Source of the DNA: Anaerolineae bacterium
GTDB lineage: Bacteria > Chloroflexota > Anaerolineae > Anaerolineales > Villigracilaceae
DNA length: 38,941 bases
NCBI GenBank assembly: GCA_018648685.1
Contig: JABGQT010000086.1
Location: 1-38,941 of the forward strand
Direction: 5' to 3'
The translations under genes and the position numbers were made by a program. This document shows positions 1 to 8,763 of this stretch, piece after piece. Under the pieces are notes generated by a model. That model saw nothing but the letters and a program-made list of their open reading frames with translations, was not told the DNA's origin and did not search any database. Every line of letters starts with the position of its first letter. The stretch's first letter is position 1.

Positions 1-842
1 GCGCTTTTGTGGAGGCAACGGGTGTCGCAAAAAAGAATAGCACCGCCGATGTTGGTTTGCTTGAGCATCATATCCGCCAGGATTTGAATATCCGCGCTGA
101 TCGACGGATGGCTGTGCTTGATCCGCTGAAGGTCGTTATCACCAATTATCCCGAAGATAAAGTAGAGATGTTCGAGGCGATTAATAACCCCGAAGATGAA
201 TCTGCCGGGACACGAGAAATCCCCTTCTCGCGTGAACTCTATATAGAGCGCAGCGATTTCATGGAGGACCCGCCCAAGAAATATTTCCGCCTCGCTCCTG
301 AACGAGAAGTTCGCCTCCGTTATGGATACTTTGTCACGGCAACGGACGTTGTTAAAAACGATGCTGGCGAAATCGTTGAACTCCACTGCGAATATGACCC
401 CGAAACCAAGGGCGGATACGCTCCTGACGGACGCAAGGTACGCGGCACGATCCACTGGGTTTCTGCCAAAGAAGCCATAGATGCCGAAGTACGAATCTAT
501 GACCGGCTCTTCACTGTGCCCAACCCGATGAGTAAGGAAGAAGGCAAAGATTTTATTAACTATCTTAACGGTGATTCGCTTGAGACAAAGAAAAATTGCA
601 AAATGGAACCAAGCCTAAAACAGGCACGTTCCGGCGAGAAATTCCAGTTTGAAAGACTCGGCTATTTTGTCGTCGATCCGGATACAACTGACGAGAATTT
701 AATCTTCAATCGCACCGTCACCCTGCGCGACAACTGGGCGCGGATCGAGAAGCAGCGCGCGAAGGAAAAGATGGAAGAAAATCGGCGTAGAAAACAGGAA
801 GAAAAACGCAAGCAAAAAGAAGCGGCGAAGAAAAACAAGTAG
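1..842 (+). CDS. glnS: Glutaminyl-tRNA synthetase, C-terminal part (5' truncated by window edge)
   Basis: GlnRS charges tRNA-Gln in the cytoplasm. The window holds only the end of the catalytic region and the anticodon-binding beta-barrels. The reading frame is open to the window edge, so the GTG at position 9 is an internal Val codon and not the start. Recognisable GlnRS segments are RKVRGTIHWVSA, the stretch IYDRLFTVPNP, EPSLKQA, FQFERLGYF and FNRTVTLRDNWA, which match the E. coli GlnRS C-terminal domain closely. After this the protein runs on for about 35 residues rich in Lys, Arg and Glu, ending AAKKNK, which is longer than the E. coli protein. The tail could be a helical RNA-binding extension, but that is an inference. 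A terminator hairpin follows at 871-901. Confidence 0.95.
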   Translation, partial: AFVEATGVAKKNSTADVGLLEHHIRQDLNIRADRRMAVLDPLKVVITNYPEDKVEMFEAINNPEDESAGTREIPFSRELYIERSDFMEDPPKKYFRLAPEREVRLRYGYFVTATDVVKNDAGEIVELHCEYDPETKGGYAPDGRKVRGTIHWVSAKEAIDAEVRIYDRLFTVPNPMSKEEGKDFINYLNGDSLETKKNCKMEPSLKQARSGEKFQFERLGYFVVDPDTTDENLIFNRTVTLRDNWARIEKQRAKEKMEENRRRKQEEKRKQKEAAKKNK

Positions 843-870
843 AAAGTTGCAAGTGGTAGGTAAAAAGAAA

Positions 871-901
871 AACTTCCGAAGTCTTGGATACTTCGGAAGT
901 T
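871..901 (+). terminator. Hairpin after glnS
   Basis: A 12-base perfect inverted repeat (AACTTCCGAAGT / ACTTCGGAAGTT) has a 7-base loop. It starts 29 bases after the glnS stop. The T-run that follows is weak, so termination efficiency is uncertain. Confidence 0.6.
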
Positions 902-921
902 TGCTTTATACGCAAGTATTA

Positions 922-1061
922 TTCAGTGGCAAAGAAAGTCACAAGGAGTCTCGTCATTGCGAGCATCTTTTCGCGACAGCAATCTCCCTGACTTTCTTGG
1001 GGATTGCCACGTCGGAAAAGCTTCCTCCTCGCAATGACAGCCATTCTTTTTTTTGTAATGC
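922..1061. repeat. Palindromic interspersed element, copy 1 (MITE-like)
   Basis: This is an imperfect palindrome of about 140 bp. Its inner arms are GTCATTGCGAG at 953 and CTCGCAATGAC at 1028, and the core contains CAATCTCC / GGGGATTGCC. Two more copies in the same orientation occur at 22105-22246 and 31700-31844. TATTA stands on both sides (917-921 and 1062-1066), which could be a target-site duplication but is short and AT-rich. The right flank overlaps the TAA stop of the leftward hydrolase gene (1064-1066). The outer arms are more degenerate than in copies 2 and 3. No protein is encoded. Confidence 0.75.
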
Positions 1062-1063
1062 TA

Positions 1064-1990
1064 TTACGGCGTAGCAAAGAATTCCCGCAAAACTTCCGTA
1101 TAAGTTTCAGCTTCATTTATATAAGAGAAATGTCCAACATCATGGAGCGTTTCAACAGGGACGTTTGGATAAGCTTCTTTGAGTTGCTCGCGCAACGCCA
1201 ACTCGACAAGAGGATCATTATCCGCTTCGATGATAAGCACGGGAATACCGAGAGCATCCACATCTGCAACATCGAAAGGCTCAACAACACAGCGAAAACG
1301 CCCGACTTCCTGCGCCTTGCTCATCCGACCGCCCAATTGCTCCATCATATAGGCTAAAACGATCTCAGAATGCCCAGCGGCTGGATAAACGTTCTCGACA
1401 ATGCTGCCTTTCAGCACATCCATAATCAGCCATTCGGGCAGATAAGGCAAAGCCGCGCCGATGCTTTTATTCTTCTCCGCGATCAAATCGTTCGGCGGGA
1501 AAGTATTCGCAAAAACGGCGCGTTCAATTCGCTCGGGGTAAGTTACCAGCAAATATTGGGCAAAATAGCCGCCCAGCGATGAGCCGACAACGTTAAATTT
1601 CTCCACATCTTCCTTTTCTAAAATCGCCAGAACGCCTGCGCTCATTTCATCAAAAGTTCCCACCGCTGGATATGTGACCGAGATCAAACGATAATCCTTT
1701 TCAAAAGCGTTCAACTGGTTCCACCAAATATCGTATGCGCCAGTCATGCCGTGCAAAAACAGGATTGTTTCCTCCCCCTCCCCCATCTCAACATAATCCC
1801 AAGTCACGCCATCCGCATCCAATTGCTGTACAGGGTGCGCTTCTCGAAACTCCAACAAGGAGGCGACGGTTTCTGTATTTACGTTTGCGTATATCTCATC
1901 AAAAGGTTGGCTCGGTATTGGGCGCAAATAGAGGGCGGCGATTACAATAAGCAATATCAGCGGGATTATCCATTTTAGTTTTTTACGCAT
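1064..1990 (-). CDS. Membrane-anchored alpha/beta hydrolase
   Basis: This 308-residue protein is an alpha/beta-fold hydrolase of unknown substrate. An N-terminal hydrophobic helix (residues 8-21) after MRKKLK should anchor it to the membrane, with the catalytic domain outside. The fold motifs are all present: oxyanion-hole HGMTG (80-84), nucleophile elbow GSSLG with Ser138, an acidic residue in the EADNDPL segment, and the late His in GHFSY near the C-terminus. It lies 9 bases downstream of uvrB on the same strand and has an AGGAG site, so it is probably cotranscribed with uvrB. Its TAA stop coincides with the end of palindromic element copy 1. A lipase, esterase or peptidase role cannot be told apart from sequence alone. 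Confidence 0.85.
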   Translation of the reverse strand: MRKKLKWIIPLILLIVIAALYLRPIPSQPFDEIYANVNTETVASLLEFREAHPVQQLDADGVTWDYVEMGEGEETILFLHGMTGAYDIWWNQLNAFEKDYRLISVTYPAVGTFDEMSAGVLAILEKEDVEKFNVVGSSLGGYFAQYLLVTYPERIERAVFANTFPPNDLIAEKNKSIGAALPYLPEWLIMDVLKGSIVENVYPAAGHSEIVLAYMMEQLGGRMSKAQEVGRFRCVVEPFDVADVDALGIPVLIIEADNDPLVELALREQLKEAYPNVPVETLHDVGHFSYINEAETYTEVLREFFATP

Positions 1991-1999
1991 TTTCTGCTC

Positions 2000-4042
2000 C
2001 TACTCCCCTTCCCCCGCCATCAATTTGACTCGTTCCCAAGGTGGCAAGTTCGATTGTTCTGCCAGTGTTTTGCGCAATTCCATCAGTTGATCGCGGAGGA
2101 TGGCTGCTTTTTCAAATTCTAAATTGGACGCGGCTTCCTTCATCCCCTTCTCTACTTGAGATATTACCTTTTTCAATTCGGATTTTGGCATGGTCGCCCC
2201 ATCAACATTGTAGGCGGCTTTCGGTTCGGCCACTGCTCTTGCTTTCTCTGAGAATTGTTCTGTTATATCTCTTATAGATTTCATAATAGAGATAGGTTCT
2301 ATATTATGTTTATGGTTATGCGCAGTTTGCTTCTCACGACGACGATCCGTCTCGTCGATGGCTCTTTTCATCGATTTAGTCATTTTATCAGCGTACATAA
2401 TGACCTTACCGTTCACGTGTCGTGCAGCGCGCCCAATGGTTTGGATCAGGGCAGTATCCGAACGAAGGAAGCCTTCTTTGTCTGCATCAAGAATGGCAAC
2501 AAGAGAAACTTCGGGGAGATCTAGCCCCTCTCGCAAAAGATTGATACCAACGACTACATCAAAAACGCCTAAACGCAAATCACGTAAAATGCTGACGCGT
2601 TCCAGCGTATCGATCTCTGAGTGTAGGTACTGCACCTTAACGCCTAGTTCAAGCAAATAATCGGAAAGATCTTCTGACATTCGTTTCGTCAAGGTCGTCA
2701 CAAGAACACGCTGCCCAATCTCTGTGCGTTGATAGATTTCACTAACTAAATCATCAATTTGCCCTTCTATGGGACGCACGTCTACAGGTGGGTCAATCAA
2801 GCCTGTTGGGCGGATAATTTGCTCCACGACAGCTTCCTGGTGCTGCATTTCATAAGGCCCCGGCGTAGCAGATGTGTAGACCGTATAACCCATATGTGCT
2901 TCAAATTCTTCAAACTTGAAAGGCCTGTTATCCAACGCAGAGGGAAGGCGGAAACCATATTCGATGAGGGTTTCTTTGCGCGAGCGGTCACCTTTATACA
3001 TGCCGCGTACCTGCGGAACAGTCATATGACTCTCGTCCATAATCAAGAGATAATCACTGGGGAGAAAATCCATTAAAGTCCAGGGGGGCGTGCCAGAATC
3101 GCGTTGGTCAAAATGACGGGAATAATTTTCGATACCTGAGCATTGCCCAATTTCGCGAAGCATTTCCAGATCGTATTTTGTGCGTTGCTCAATCCGTTGG
3201 GCTTCGAGATATTTCTCGTTTTTCTTGAAGTACTCTATTCTTTCTTCAAGCTCAACACCAATATCACTGATTGATTTTTTACGCTTTTCTTCATCAGTCA
3301 GATAATGTTTGGCAGGGAAAATCTCAATGCTTTCTAGCTCGGAGAGAATTTCGCCAGTGAGAGCGTCGAACTCCATGATGCGTTCAACCTCGTCGCCGAA
3401 GAAAGCGATGCGATAGCCACGCTTATCTACATAGGCAGGCATAATTTCGAGTGTGTCGCCGCGTACGCGGAATCGACCGGGACGAAGTTCGAGATCATTC
3501 CGCTGATATTGGCCATCGATCAAGCGGCGGATGAGAGCGTTCCGTCGAGTCAACTCCCCGACTTGGAGCGTGATGGCACCACGCGTATATTCTTCAGGAT
3601 TCCCTAATCCATATATACAAGAAACCGAGGCAACGATAATGACATCCTTGCGAGACATGAGAGATGTTGTTGCTGCAAGGCGCAGGCGCTCTATCTCCTC
3701 ATTGATATCAGTTTCTTTTTCAATGAAAAGGTCGCGGCGCGGAACGTAAGCTTCAGGCTGATAATAGTCATAATAAGAAACAAAATATTCGACCGCATTT
3801 TCAGGGAAAAATTGCTTGAACTCCGCATAAAGCTGCGCAGCAAGGGTTTTATTGTGTGCCATGATAAGGGCAGGCATTTGCAACTCTTGAATTACGGAGG
3901 CGATTGCAAAAGTTTTACCCGTGCCCGTCGCGCCAAGCAGGACTTGATGACGCTTTTGGTCTTGAACCCCTTGCACGAGCTGGGCAATGGCTTCGGGTTG
4001 GTCACCGGTAGGAATAAAAGGGGCTTGAAGTTTGAAATCCAT
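2000..4042 (-). CDS. uvrB: Excinuclease ABC subunit B (UvrB)
   Basis: UvrB is the damage-verifying helicase-like subunit of UvrABC nucleotide excision repair. The 680-residue length is typical. Visible features are Walker A GATGTGKT (37-44), the beta-hairpin that clamps damaged DNA ([20 protein letters not shown]), the Walker B-like [10 protein letters not shown], the helicase motif VI region [13 protein letters not shown], and the C-terminal UVR helix pair that contacts UvrC ([20 protein letters not shown]). The ATG at 4042 is the standard start ([19 protein letters not shown]), although no clear Shine-Dalgarno precedes it. An AGAAC-N4-GTTCT LexA-type site lies 31 bases upstream, next to a TAAAAT -10 box, so SOS control is likely. 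The hydrolase gene follows in the same direction. Confidence 0.99.
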   Translation of the reverse strand: MDFKLQAPFIPTGDQPEAIAQLVQGVQDQKRHQVLLGATGTGKTFAIASVIQELQMPALIMAHNKTLAAQLYAEFKQFFPENAVEYFVSYYDYYQPEAYVPRRDLFIEKETDINEEIERLRLAATTSLMSRKDVIIVASVSCIYGLGNPEEYTRGAITLQVGELTRRNALIRRLIDGQYQRNDLELRPGRFRVRGDTLEIMPAYVDKRGYRIAFFGDEVERIMEFDALTGEILSELESIEIFPAKHYLTDEEKRKKSISDIGVELEERIEYFKKNEKYLEAQRIEQRTKYDLEMLREIGQCSGIENYSRHFDQRDSGTPPWTLMDFLPSDYLLIMDESHMTVPQVRGMYKGDRSRKETLIEYGFRLPSALDNRPFKFEEFEAHMGYTVYTSATPGPYEMQHQEAVVEQIIRPTGLIDPPVDVRPIEGQIDDLVSEIYQRTEIGQRVLVTTLTKRMSEDLSDYLLELGVKVQYLHSEIDTLERVSILRDLRLGVFDVVVGINLLREGLDLPEVSLVAILDADKEGFLRSDTALIQTIGRAARHVNGKVIMYADKMTKSMKRAIDETDRRREKQTAHNHKHNIEPISIMKSIRDITEQFSEKARAVAEPKAAYNVDGATMPKSELKKVISQVEKGMKEAASNLEFEKAAILRDQLMELRKTLAEQSNLPPWERVKLMAGEGE

Positions 4043-4072
4043 AGGTTTTTTATGTGAGAGATAAGAAACAGA

Positions 4073-4086
4073 AGAACGTGCGTTCT
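4073..4086 (-). promoter_or_regulatory. LexA (SOS) box upstream of uvrB
   Basis: The gene strand reads AGAACGCACGTTCT, a palindrome that fits the Gram-positive/actinobacterial LexA consensus GAAC-R-N-R-Y-GTTC at every position. It lies immediately downstream of a TAAAAT -10 box (plus strand 4087-4092) and 31 bases before the uvrB ATG, a position suited to repression. uvrB is an SOS gene in both B. subtilis and E. coli. No lexA gene is in the window, so the regulator is inferred. Confidence 0.75.
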
Positions 4087-4092
4087 ATTTTA
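4087..4092 (-). promoter_or_regulatory. uvrB -10 box
   Basis: On the gene strand this is TAAAAT. A weak -35-like TTACCA lies 16 bases upstream. The start site would then fall inside or just past the LexA-type palindrome. Confidence 0.45.
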
Positions 4093-4127
4093 CCCCAAAA
4101 TCTATATTTGGTAAGGTTTCCCACGCA

Positions 4128-4176
4128 AGATCAAAGTTTACGCTGCGAGCCTGCTTCGCAGCGTAAACTTTGATCT
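4128..4176 (-). terminator. Perfect 21-bp stem flush against the sensor stop codon
   Basis: The arms (4128-4148 and 4156-4176) are exact reverse complements with a 7-base loop, GCCTGCT. The second arm ends at 4176, directly against the TAA stop of the sensor gene (4177-4179). No U-run follows on the gene strand, so it may act as an mRNA-stabilising hairpin as well as, or instead of, an intrinsic terminator. Confidence 0.6.
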
Positions 4177-7100
4177 TTATCCGAGCTCATCCAGCTCCTG
4201 ATCTTTAATATATTCTAAAAAGGTCGCAACAACCTTCGGATCAAAGTATTTGCCGGATTGCTCTTGAATATACGCAATCACCTTTGCGCGAGACCAGGCT
4301 TTTCGATATGGGCGATCTGAACAAAGCGCATCCCAAACATCCACAATGGCAAAAACACGTGCCGCTAGTGGAATTTGCTCGCCTTGCAAACCACGCGGAT
4401 ATCCCGTACCATCCCATTTCTCGTGGTGGCAATAAGGGATATCAAGAGCAGGGCGCAAATATTCAATTGAAGAAAGCCACTGATATGCATGAATTGGATG
4501 CAAACGCATAATTTCCCATTCATCATCAGTCAGCTTGCCGGCTTTCTGAAGAACAGAATCGGGCACGCCCATTTTCCCGATATCATGTAGCAAGGCTCCC
4601 CTACGGATATGCCCAAGTTCGTCGCCGCTAATCCCCAGTTTTTGTGCCACCGCTATGGTTGTGTCTACTACGCGGCGGCTATGCCCTACTGTTTCCATAT
4701 CGCGCAACTCCAATGCTTGTGCCCATCCTTCGATTGTCGCATCATAAGCTTGCCGCAATCTCATAGTAGATTTCTGCAAGTTATTAAACAAAGAAATATT
4801 ATCAATGGCAATAGCAGCTTGCCCTGCTAGCGCATGAAGATAATCTACCCATTCGCCCTCTATTTCTAAAGGAGAGCGGTGAAGTATTTCCAATACGCCG
4901 ACCAATGAACCCTTTGCGATTAACGGAACACCATAATAGGCCACAAAACCTTCGTCTTTGAACCGAGGAGCGTCTAGGAGCCCAACTTCAGATTGACTTA
5001 GGTCGGAAACAAAAATATCCTGCCGTTCCAAGGCGACTTTTCCGGCGCGCCCTTGCCCCAATTGCAGGTTTGTATGCTGAAGAGCGGTTGTTTTAAAGCC
5101 TTCCCCTTGCGCAAAAATCAAGCTCTGCAAATTACTTTTGTAAAGTAAAACAACTGCAGCATCCACTTTCAATTGCGCTAATAATTGCTCTAGCAATACG
5201 CTCAAGGTCACTCTTAAATCCAGACTGTTGGAGATCGCCTCGTCAATTTTATGCAATGCGTCAAGTCGTCTCAAACGGCGCTGAGATGTACGAAACTGGC
5301 GAGCATTATCAATTGCTTGAGCAGACTGACTACCAAAGGCACTCACCAAGGGTATATCTTCTGGCTGGAAAGCATTGGGTTTGTCATTATCCAGAGTCAT
5401 AACGCCAATCAACTCACCGCGTACAATCAAAGGGATGCCGATCCAGCTTTCTATATTCTGAAAATCAGCCCAATTCTTAAAGCGGGGGTCTTCTCTGACA
5501 TTATTTAAAACTAATGGTTCTCCCGTGCGCCTGACCTCATCAAAAAGTTCGTTCCCAGAGCGGAACACTTGTCCTTTTACCGATGGGGTGATACCTGTAT
5601 CAAAAACAACGCGTAAATACTCACCTTCTGCCAGGAAAATTGCTCCACTATCGAGAGATATAACTTGTCTGATCTGATTGAGAATAAGCTCCAGAACACT
5701 ATCCAATTCCAACGAAGTAGATAGTGCTGCCGTAACAGTATTAAGCGTTTCTAATTGCCCTGTATATTTTGCAAGTGCCTGTTCGTTTTCTACTCGTTCT
5801 GTAATGTCCTGTTTGATAGCTATAAAATTATTCACCACACCTTCACTCGAAATAAGCGGAGCAATTGTCATCTCCTCGGTATATAGCTCCCCATTTTTTC
5901 GCTTGTTTATAATCTCCCCTCGCCAAATATCACCACCAGAAATTCTCTCCCACATTTCTTTATAATATACTTCAGTATGGTACCCAGACTGAAGTATATT
6001 TGGATTCTTTCCTAACACTTCGCTGAACGAATATCCAGTCAATGAGCTAAAGGCTGAATTAACCCATTGGATGCTTCCCTTGGCGTCGGTGATAAAGATA
6101 GCATTAGCGGCTGATTCAAGGGCAAGCGACTGTAATTTTAACTGCTCACCTGCCTGCACTCGCTCGGTGATATCAGATATAAAACCTTCAAGAGTTATGA
6201 TCTCACCCTTTTCCCCATAAACACCCTGCCCTTGTTCCCAAACCCATTTTTCATCGCCGCACACAGTAAGGATGCGGTAATTTATCTGGAAATTAGGCTG
6301 CTTCCTTAAACCATCCTGGATCACGCTCCAAACCATCTCGCGATCATCCGGATGGATCACCTGCCCATAAGAGACCCTTGTATTCATCACAATCTCTTCA
6401 GGTTTGTATCCGGTTAGAGACTCGCAACCATCACTAATAAATTCCATTGTCCAATCACGGTCATTTTTGCATCGGTAAGCTATACCCGGTAAATTGCTCA
6501 TCAATGTCGATAAACGACGTTGGCTTTCTTTTCTTGCGTCATCCGCACGCTTGCGCTCGGTTCTGTCTTCAACAATAGCCTGGACACAAAGTTTCCCTTC
6601 AAAGTTAACGGGGACAAGAGAAAGAGCCGCATCATAAGCAGAACCATCTTTTCGCTTAAATTGAACTTCAAAGTTTTTAACGAAGCCTTGCTCAAGAAAA
6701 AGCCTCAGCACCTCATCTCGTTGACCCTTATCCTTATATAGTGCGTAAATGCCCTCAATTAATTCAGCGTCTTCTCTACGATACCCTCCAGGCTGTAAAA
6801 TGGCTTCATTATACAAAAGCAACTTGCCTTCACGGTCGGCCACACCTATACCAACAGGAGAATTTTCGAACAATATTCGGAATTTCTCTTCGCTCTCTAT
6901 CAGAGCTATCTCCATTTTCTTGCGTTCAGAGAGCTCTATTTGAATTTCAGCAAAAAGGCGGGCATTTTTCATGCCATTAGCGACTTCACTAGCCAGAGTT
7001 TCCAAAAACTCGGCCTGCTCTTCGAAATCCAGAACAGAATTTGTGCCCAAACCCAGTACAGCAAAGATTTCATTGCCTTGGAAAAGGGGCAACGCCGCCG

Positions 7101-8763
7101 AAGAATGGAGACCTGCTCGCTTGCATTCATCTGCTTTACAGCGGATATCGTCCGAAAGTTTTTTGGAGTATACCGATCTTCCCTCGCGAATAGCCATCTC
7201 ACATAGACATAAAGTGATTTTCTCGATACTTAGGTCATCTAATTCTGTTTCCTGTTCAGAATAAGCGATCTCCTTTGGCACTAGATCGTCCCCTTCCTTC
7301 ATCAGGAGAAAAACGATGTCGGCAGCTGTTGCACTGAGAACTCCGTTGACAGCTGCCGAGGCAACTTGCTCAACAGAGAGTGAGCGGTTAACTTTGGCAC
7401 TTAAAGTGTTTAGTGCGGTTATCTCTTGCGCACGCTGCTGCAACGTCTCCTCTGCCCGTTTGCGCTCAGTGATATCTTCGACTGTTCCTTCGTAATACAG
7501 CGTATTTCCAGCCCGATCCCGAACAACCTGCGCGCTTTCGCGAACAAAAAGTCTCTTGCCCGATTTCGTTAACCAAGCAGCCTCTAATCCACTAACCTTG
7601 CCTTCACTTTCAATATTCTCAAGAAATGTCGAACGCGAGAACTCAGGGCCGAACTCTGTTTTACTCAAATCGCGTTGAGCAAGCTCCTCAAAAGATGAAT
7701 ATCCCAGCATATGTACTAGCGTTGGGTTTCCCATGAGCACTTGTCCATCGGGAGTAGTCCGGTAGAGACCGATCGTAGAATTTTCAAAAATGCTTTTGAA
7801 GCGCCCTTCGCTCTCCCGTAGAGTTTCTTGTGTTCTATGATGTTCTTCTATTTCAGATTCCAATTCCTGGTTCTGGGTAAGCAAATCGGCTGTTCTGGTT
7901 CTGACTTGCGAACGAAGAAATAGAGATGTAGCACTTAAAAAGAACAAGAAAACAGTCCCCAGTATCAATACCCAAGTAAGCCATTGTGGAAAAATAGTTT
8001 GCGCTGACAGCCCAAACCACCTAGAGAATGATTGATAGTAATAAGAATTCCTCTCGTTCTTTAGCTCCTCCAAATGCGCGTCAATTCTTTCAATCACAAA
8101 CGAAGGAGTCGTTTGTGATGTAGCAATACGCACGTCTATTGGGTTGAAAACAATAGTGGTTCCTTCTATTTTATAGATAGTCTCGAAAGATAGTCCGATC
8201 ATCCGATTCAATATCCCCGCATCCACTTCCCCTTCTTCCAGCAAACTTGCTACTTCAGCAAAGCTACCTACTTCAACAGTGCTGCACTCAATTCCAAAAT
8301 CGTCAATCAGTTTTTTAAAATGCTCCCCATGCGTACTGGCTTCCAGGATTGCAACTGATTTACCCTCCAAATCTAAAACCGATTCGATACTTGAATCCAT
8401 TTGCACATAAACGATGCCCCAATTATTGAGTATTTTTTCTTCGGTGAAAACATATCGGTCAATAAATAATTCATGATAGCCAATCGTTGCGATGATATCA
8501 ATCTCCCCTTTGTCCACGAGTTCGAAGGTTTCGGCTCTAGGGAACTCGACATACTCAAGCGCCCAACCTTCCTTTTCAGCGATATAGTTGAGCAAATCAA
8601 CATAAAATCCAGCAGGAACGCCGTCATCATCAAAATAGGCTAACGGTCTGTTTTCATTAATCGCGACAGTAAACAACTCCCCTTGCCCAAGAGCAGGGAA
8701 AGTAAAAAGAAAAAGCAACATCCCAAAGATTAGAGAAACCAGTAAAGTACGTAAAGTCCGCAT
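4177..8763 (-). CDS. Multidomain sensor: SBP_bac_3, 4 PAS, 3 GAF, HD-GYP
   Basis: This 1528-residue protein is a likely ligand-controlled cyclic-di-GMP phosphodiesterase. In order I see: signal peptide 1-26; an extracytoplasmic solute-binding family 3 domain at about 29-250 (starts FTVAINENRPLAYFDDDG); a transmembrane helix 259-283; a coiled coil to about 320; PAS 318-436; GAF 446-605; PAS 620-738, 745-868 and 875-990; GAF 1008-1155 and 1165-1325; and HD-GYP 1340-1528. The HD-GYP signatures are intact: LLHDIGKMGVPD (H1393, D1394), H1422, HHEKWDGTGYP (1446-1456) and AIVDVWDAL. There is no histidine-kinase or GGDEF domain, so the output should be c-di-GMP hydrolysis. An AGGGA site precedes the ATG. 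It appears monocistronic, with no adjacent partner regulator. Confidence 0.92.
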   Translation of the reverse strand: MRTLRTLLVSLIFGMLLFLFTFPALGQGELFTVAINENRPLAYFDDDGVPAGFYVDLLNYIAEKEGWALEYVEFPRAETFELVDKGEIDIIATIGYHELFIDRYVFTEEKILNNWGIVYVQMDSSIESVLDLEGKSVAILEASTHGEHFKKLIDDFGIECSTVEVGSFAEVASLLEEGEVDAGILNRMIGLSFETIYKIEGTTIVFNPIDVRIATSQTTPSFVIERIDAHLEELKNERNSYYYQSFSRWFGLSAQTIFPQWLTWVLILGTVFLFFLSATSLFLRSQVRTRTADLLTQNQELESEIEEHHRTQETLRESEGRFKSIFENSTIGLYRTTPDGQVLMGNPTLVHMLGYSSFEELAQRDLSKTEFGPEFSRSTFLENIESEGKVSGLEAAWLTKSGKRLFVRESAQVVRDRAGNTLYYEGTVEDITERKRAEETLQQRAQEITALNTLSAKVNRSLSVEQVASAAVNGVLSATAADIVFLLMKEGDDLVPKEIAYSEQETELDDLSIEKITLCLCEMAIREGRSVYSKKLSDDIRCKADECKRAGLHSSAALPLFQGNEIFAVLGLGTNSVLDFEEQAEFLETLASEVANGMKNARLFAEIQIELSERKKMEIALIESEEKFRILFENSPVGIGVADREGKLLLYNEAILQPGGYRREDAELIEGIYALYKDKGQRDEVLRLFLEQGFVKNFEVQFKRKDGSAYDAALSLVPVNFEGKLCVQAIVEDRTERKRADDARKESQRRLSTLMSNLPGIAYRCKNDRDWTMEFISDGCESLTGYKPEEIVMNTRVSYGQVIHPDDREMVWSVIQDGLRKQPNFQINYRILTVCGDEKWVWEQGQGVYGEKGEIITLEGFISDITERVQAGEQLKLQSLALESAANAIFITDAKGSIQWVNSAFSSLTGYSFSEVLGKNPNILQSGYHTEVYYKEMWERISGGDIWRGEIINKRKNGELYTEEMTIAPLISSEGVVNNFIAIKQDITERVENEQALAKYTGQLETLNTVTAALSTSLELDSVLELILNQIRQVISLDSGAIFLAEGEYLRVVFDTGITPSVKGQVFRSGNELFDEVRRTGEPLVLNNVREDPRFKNWADFQNIESWIGIPLIVRGELIGVMTLDNDKPNAFQPEDIPLVSAFGSQSAQAIDNARQFRTSQRRLRRLDALHKIDEAISNSLDLRVTLSVLLEQLLAQLKVDAAVVLLYKSNLQSLIFAQGEGFKTTALQHTNLQLGQGRAGKVALERQDIFVSDLSQSEVGLLDAPRFKDEGFVAYYGVPLIAKGSLVGVLEILHRSPLEIEGEWVDYLHALAGQAAIAIDNISLFNNLQKSTMRLRQAYDATIEGWAQALELRDMETVGHSRRVVDTTIAVAQKLGISGDELGHIRRGALLHDIGKMGVPDSVLQKAGKLTDDEWEIMRLHPIHAYQWLSSIEYLRPALDIPYCHHEKWDGTGYPRGLQGEQIPLAARVFAIVDVWDALCSDRPYRKAWSRAKVIAYIQEQSGKYFDPKVVATFLEYIKDQELDELG

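Noticed and set aside
847-1074. Small frames crossing 847-1116 on both strands
   Set aside because: They read through the glnS hairpin and palindromic element copy 1 and show no conserved coding pattern.
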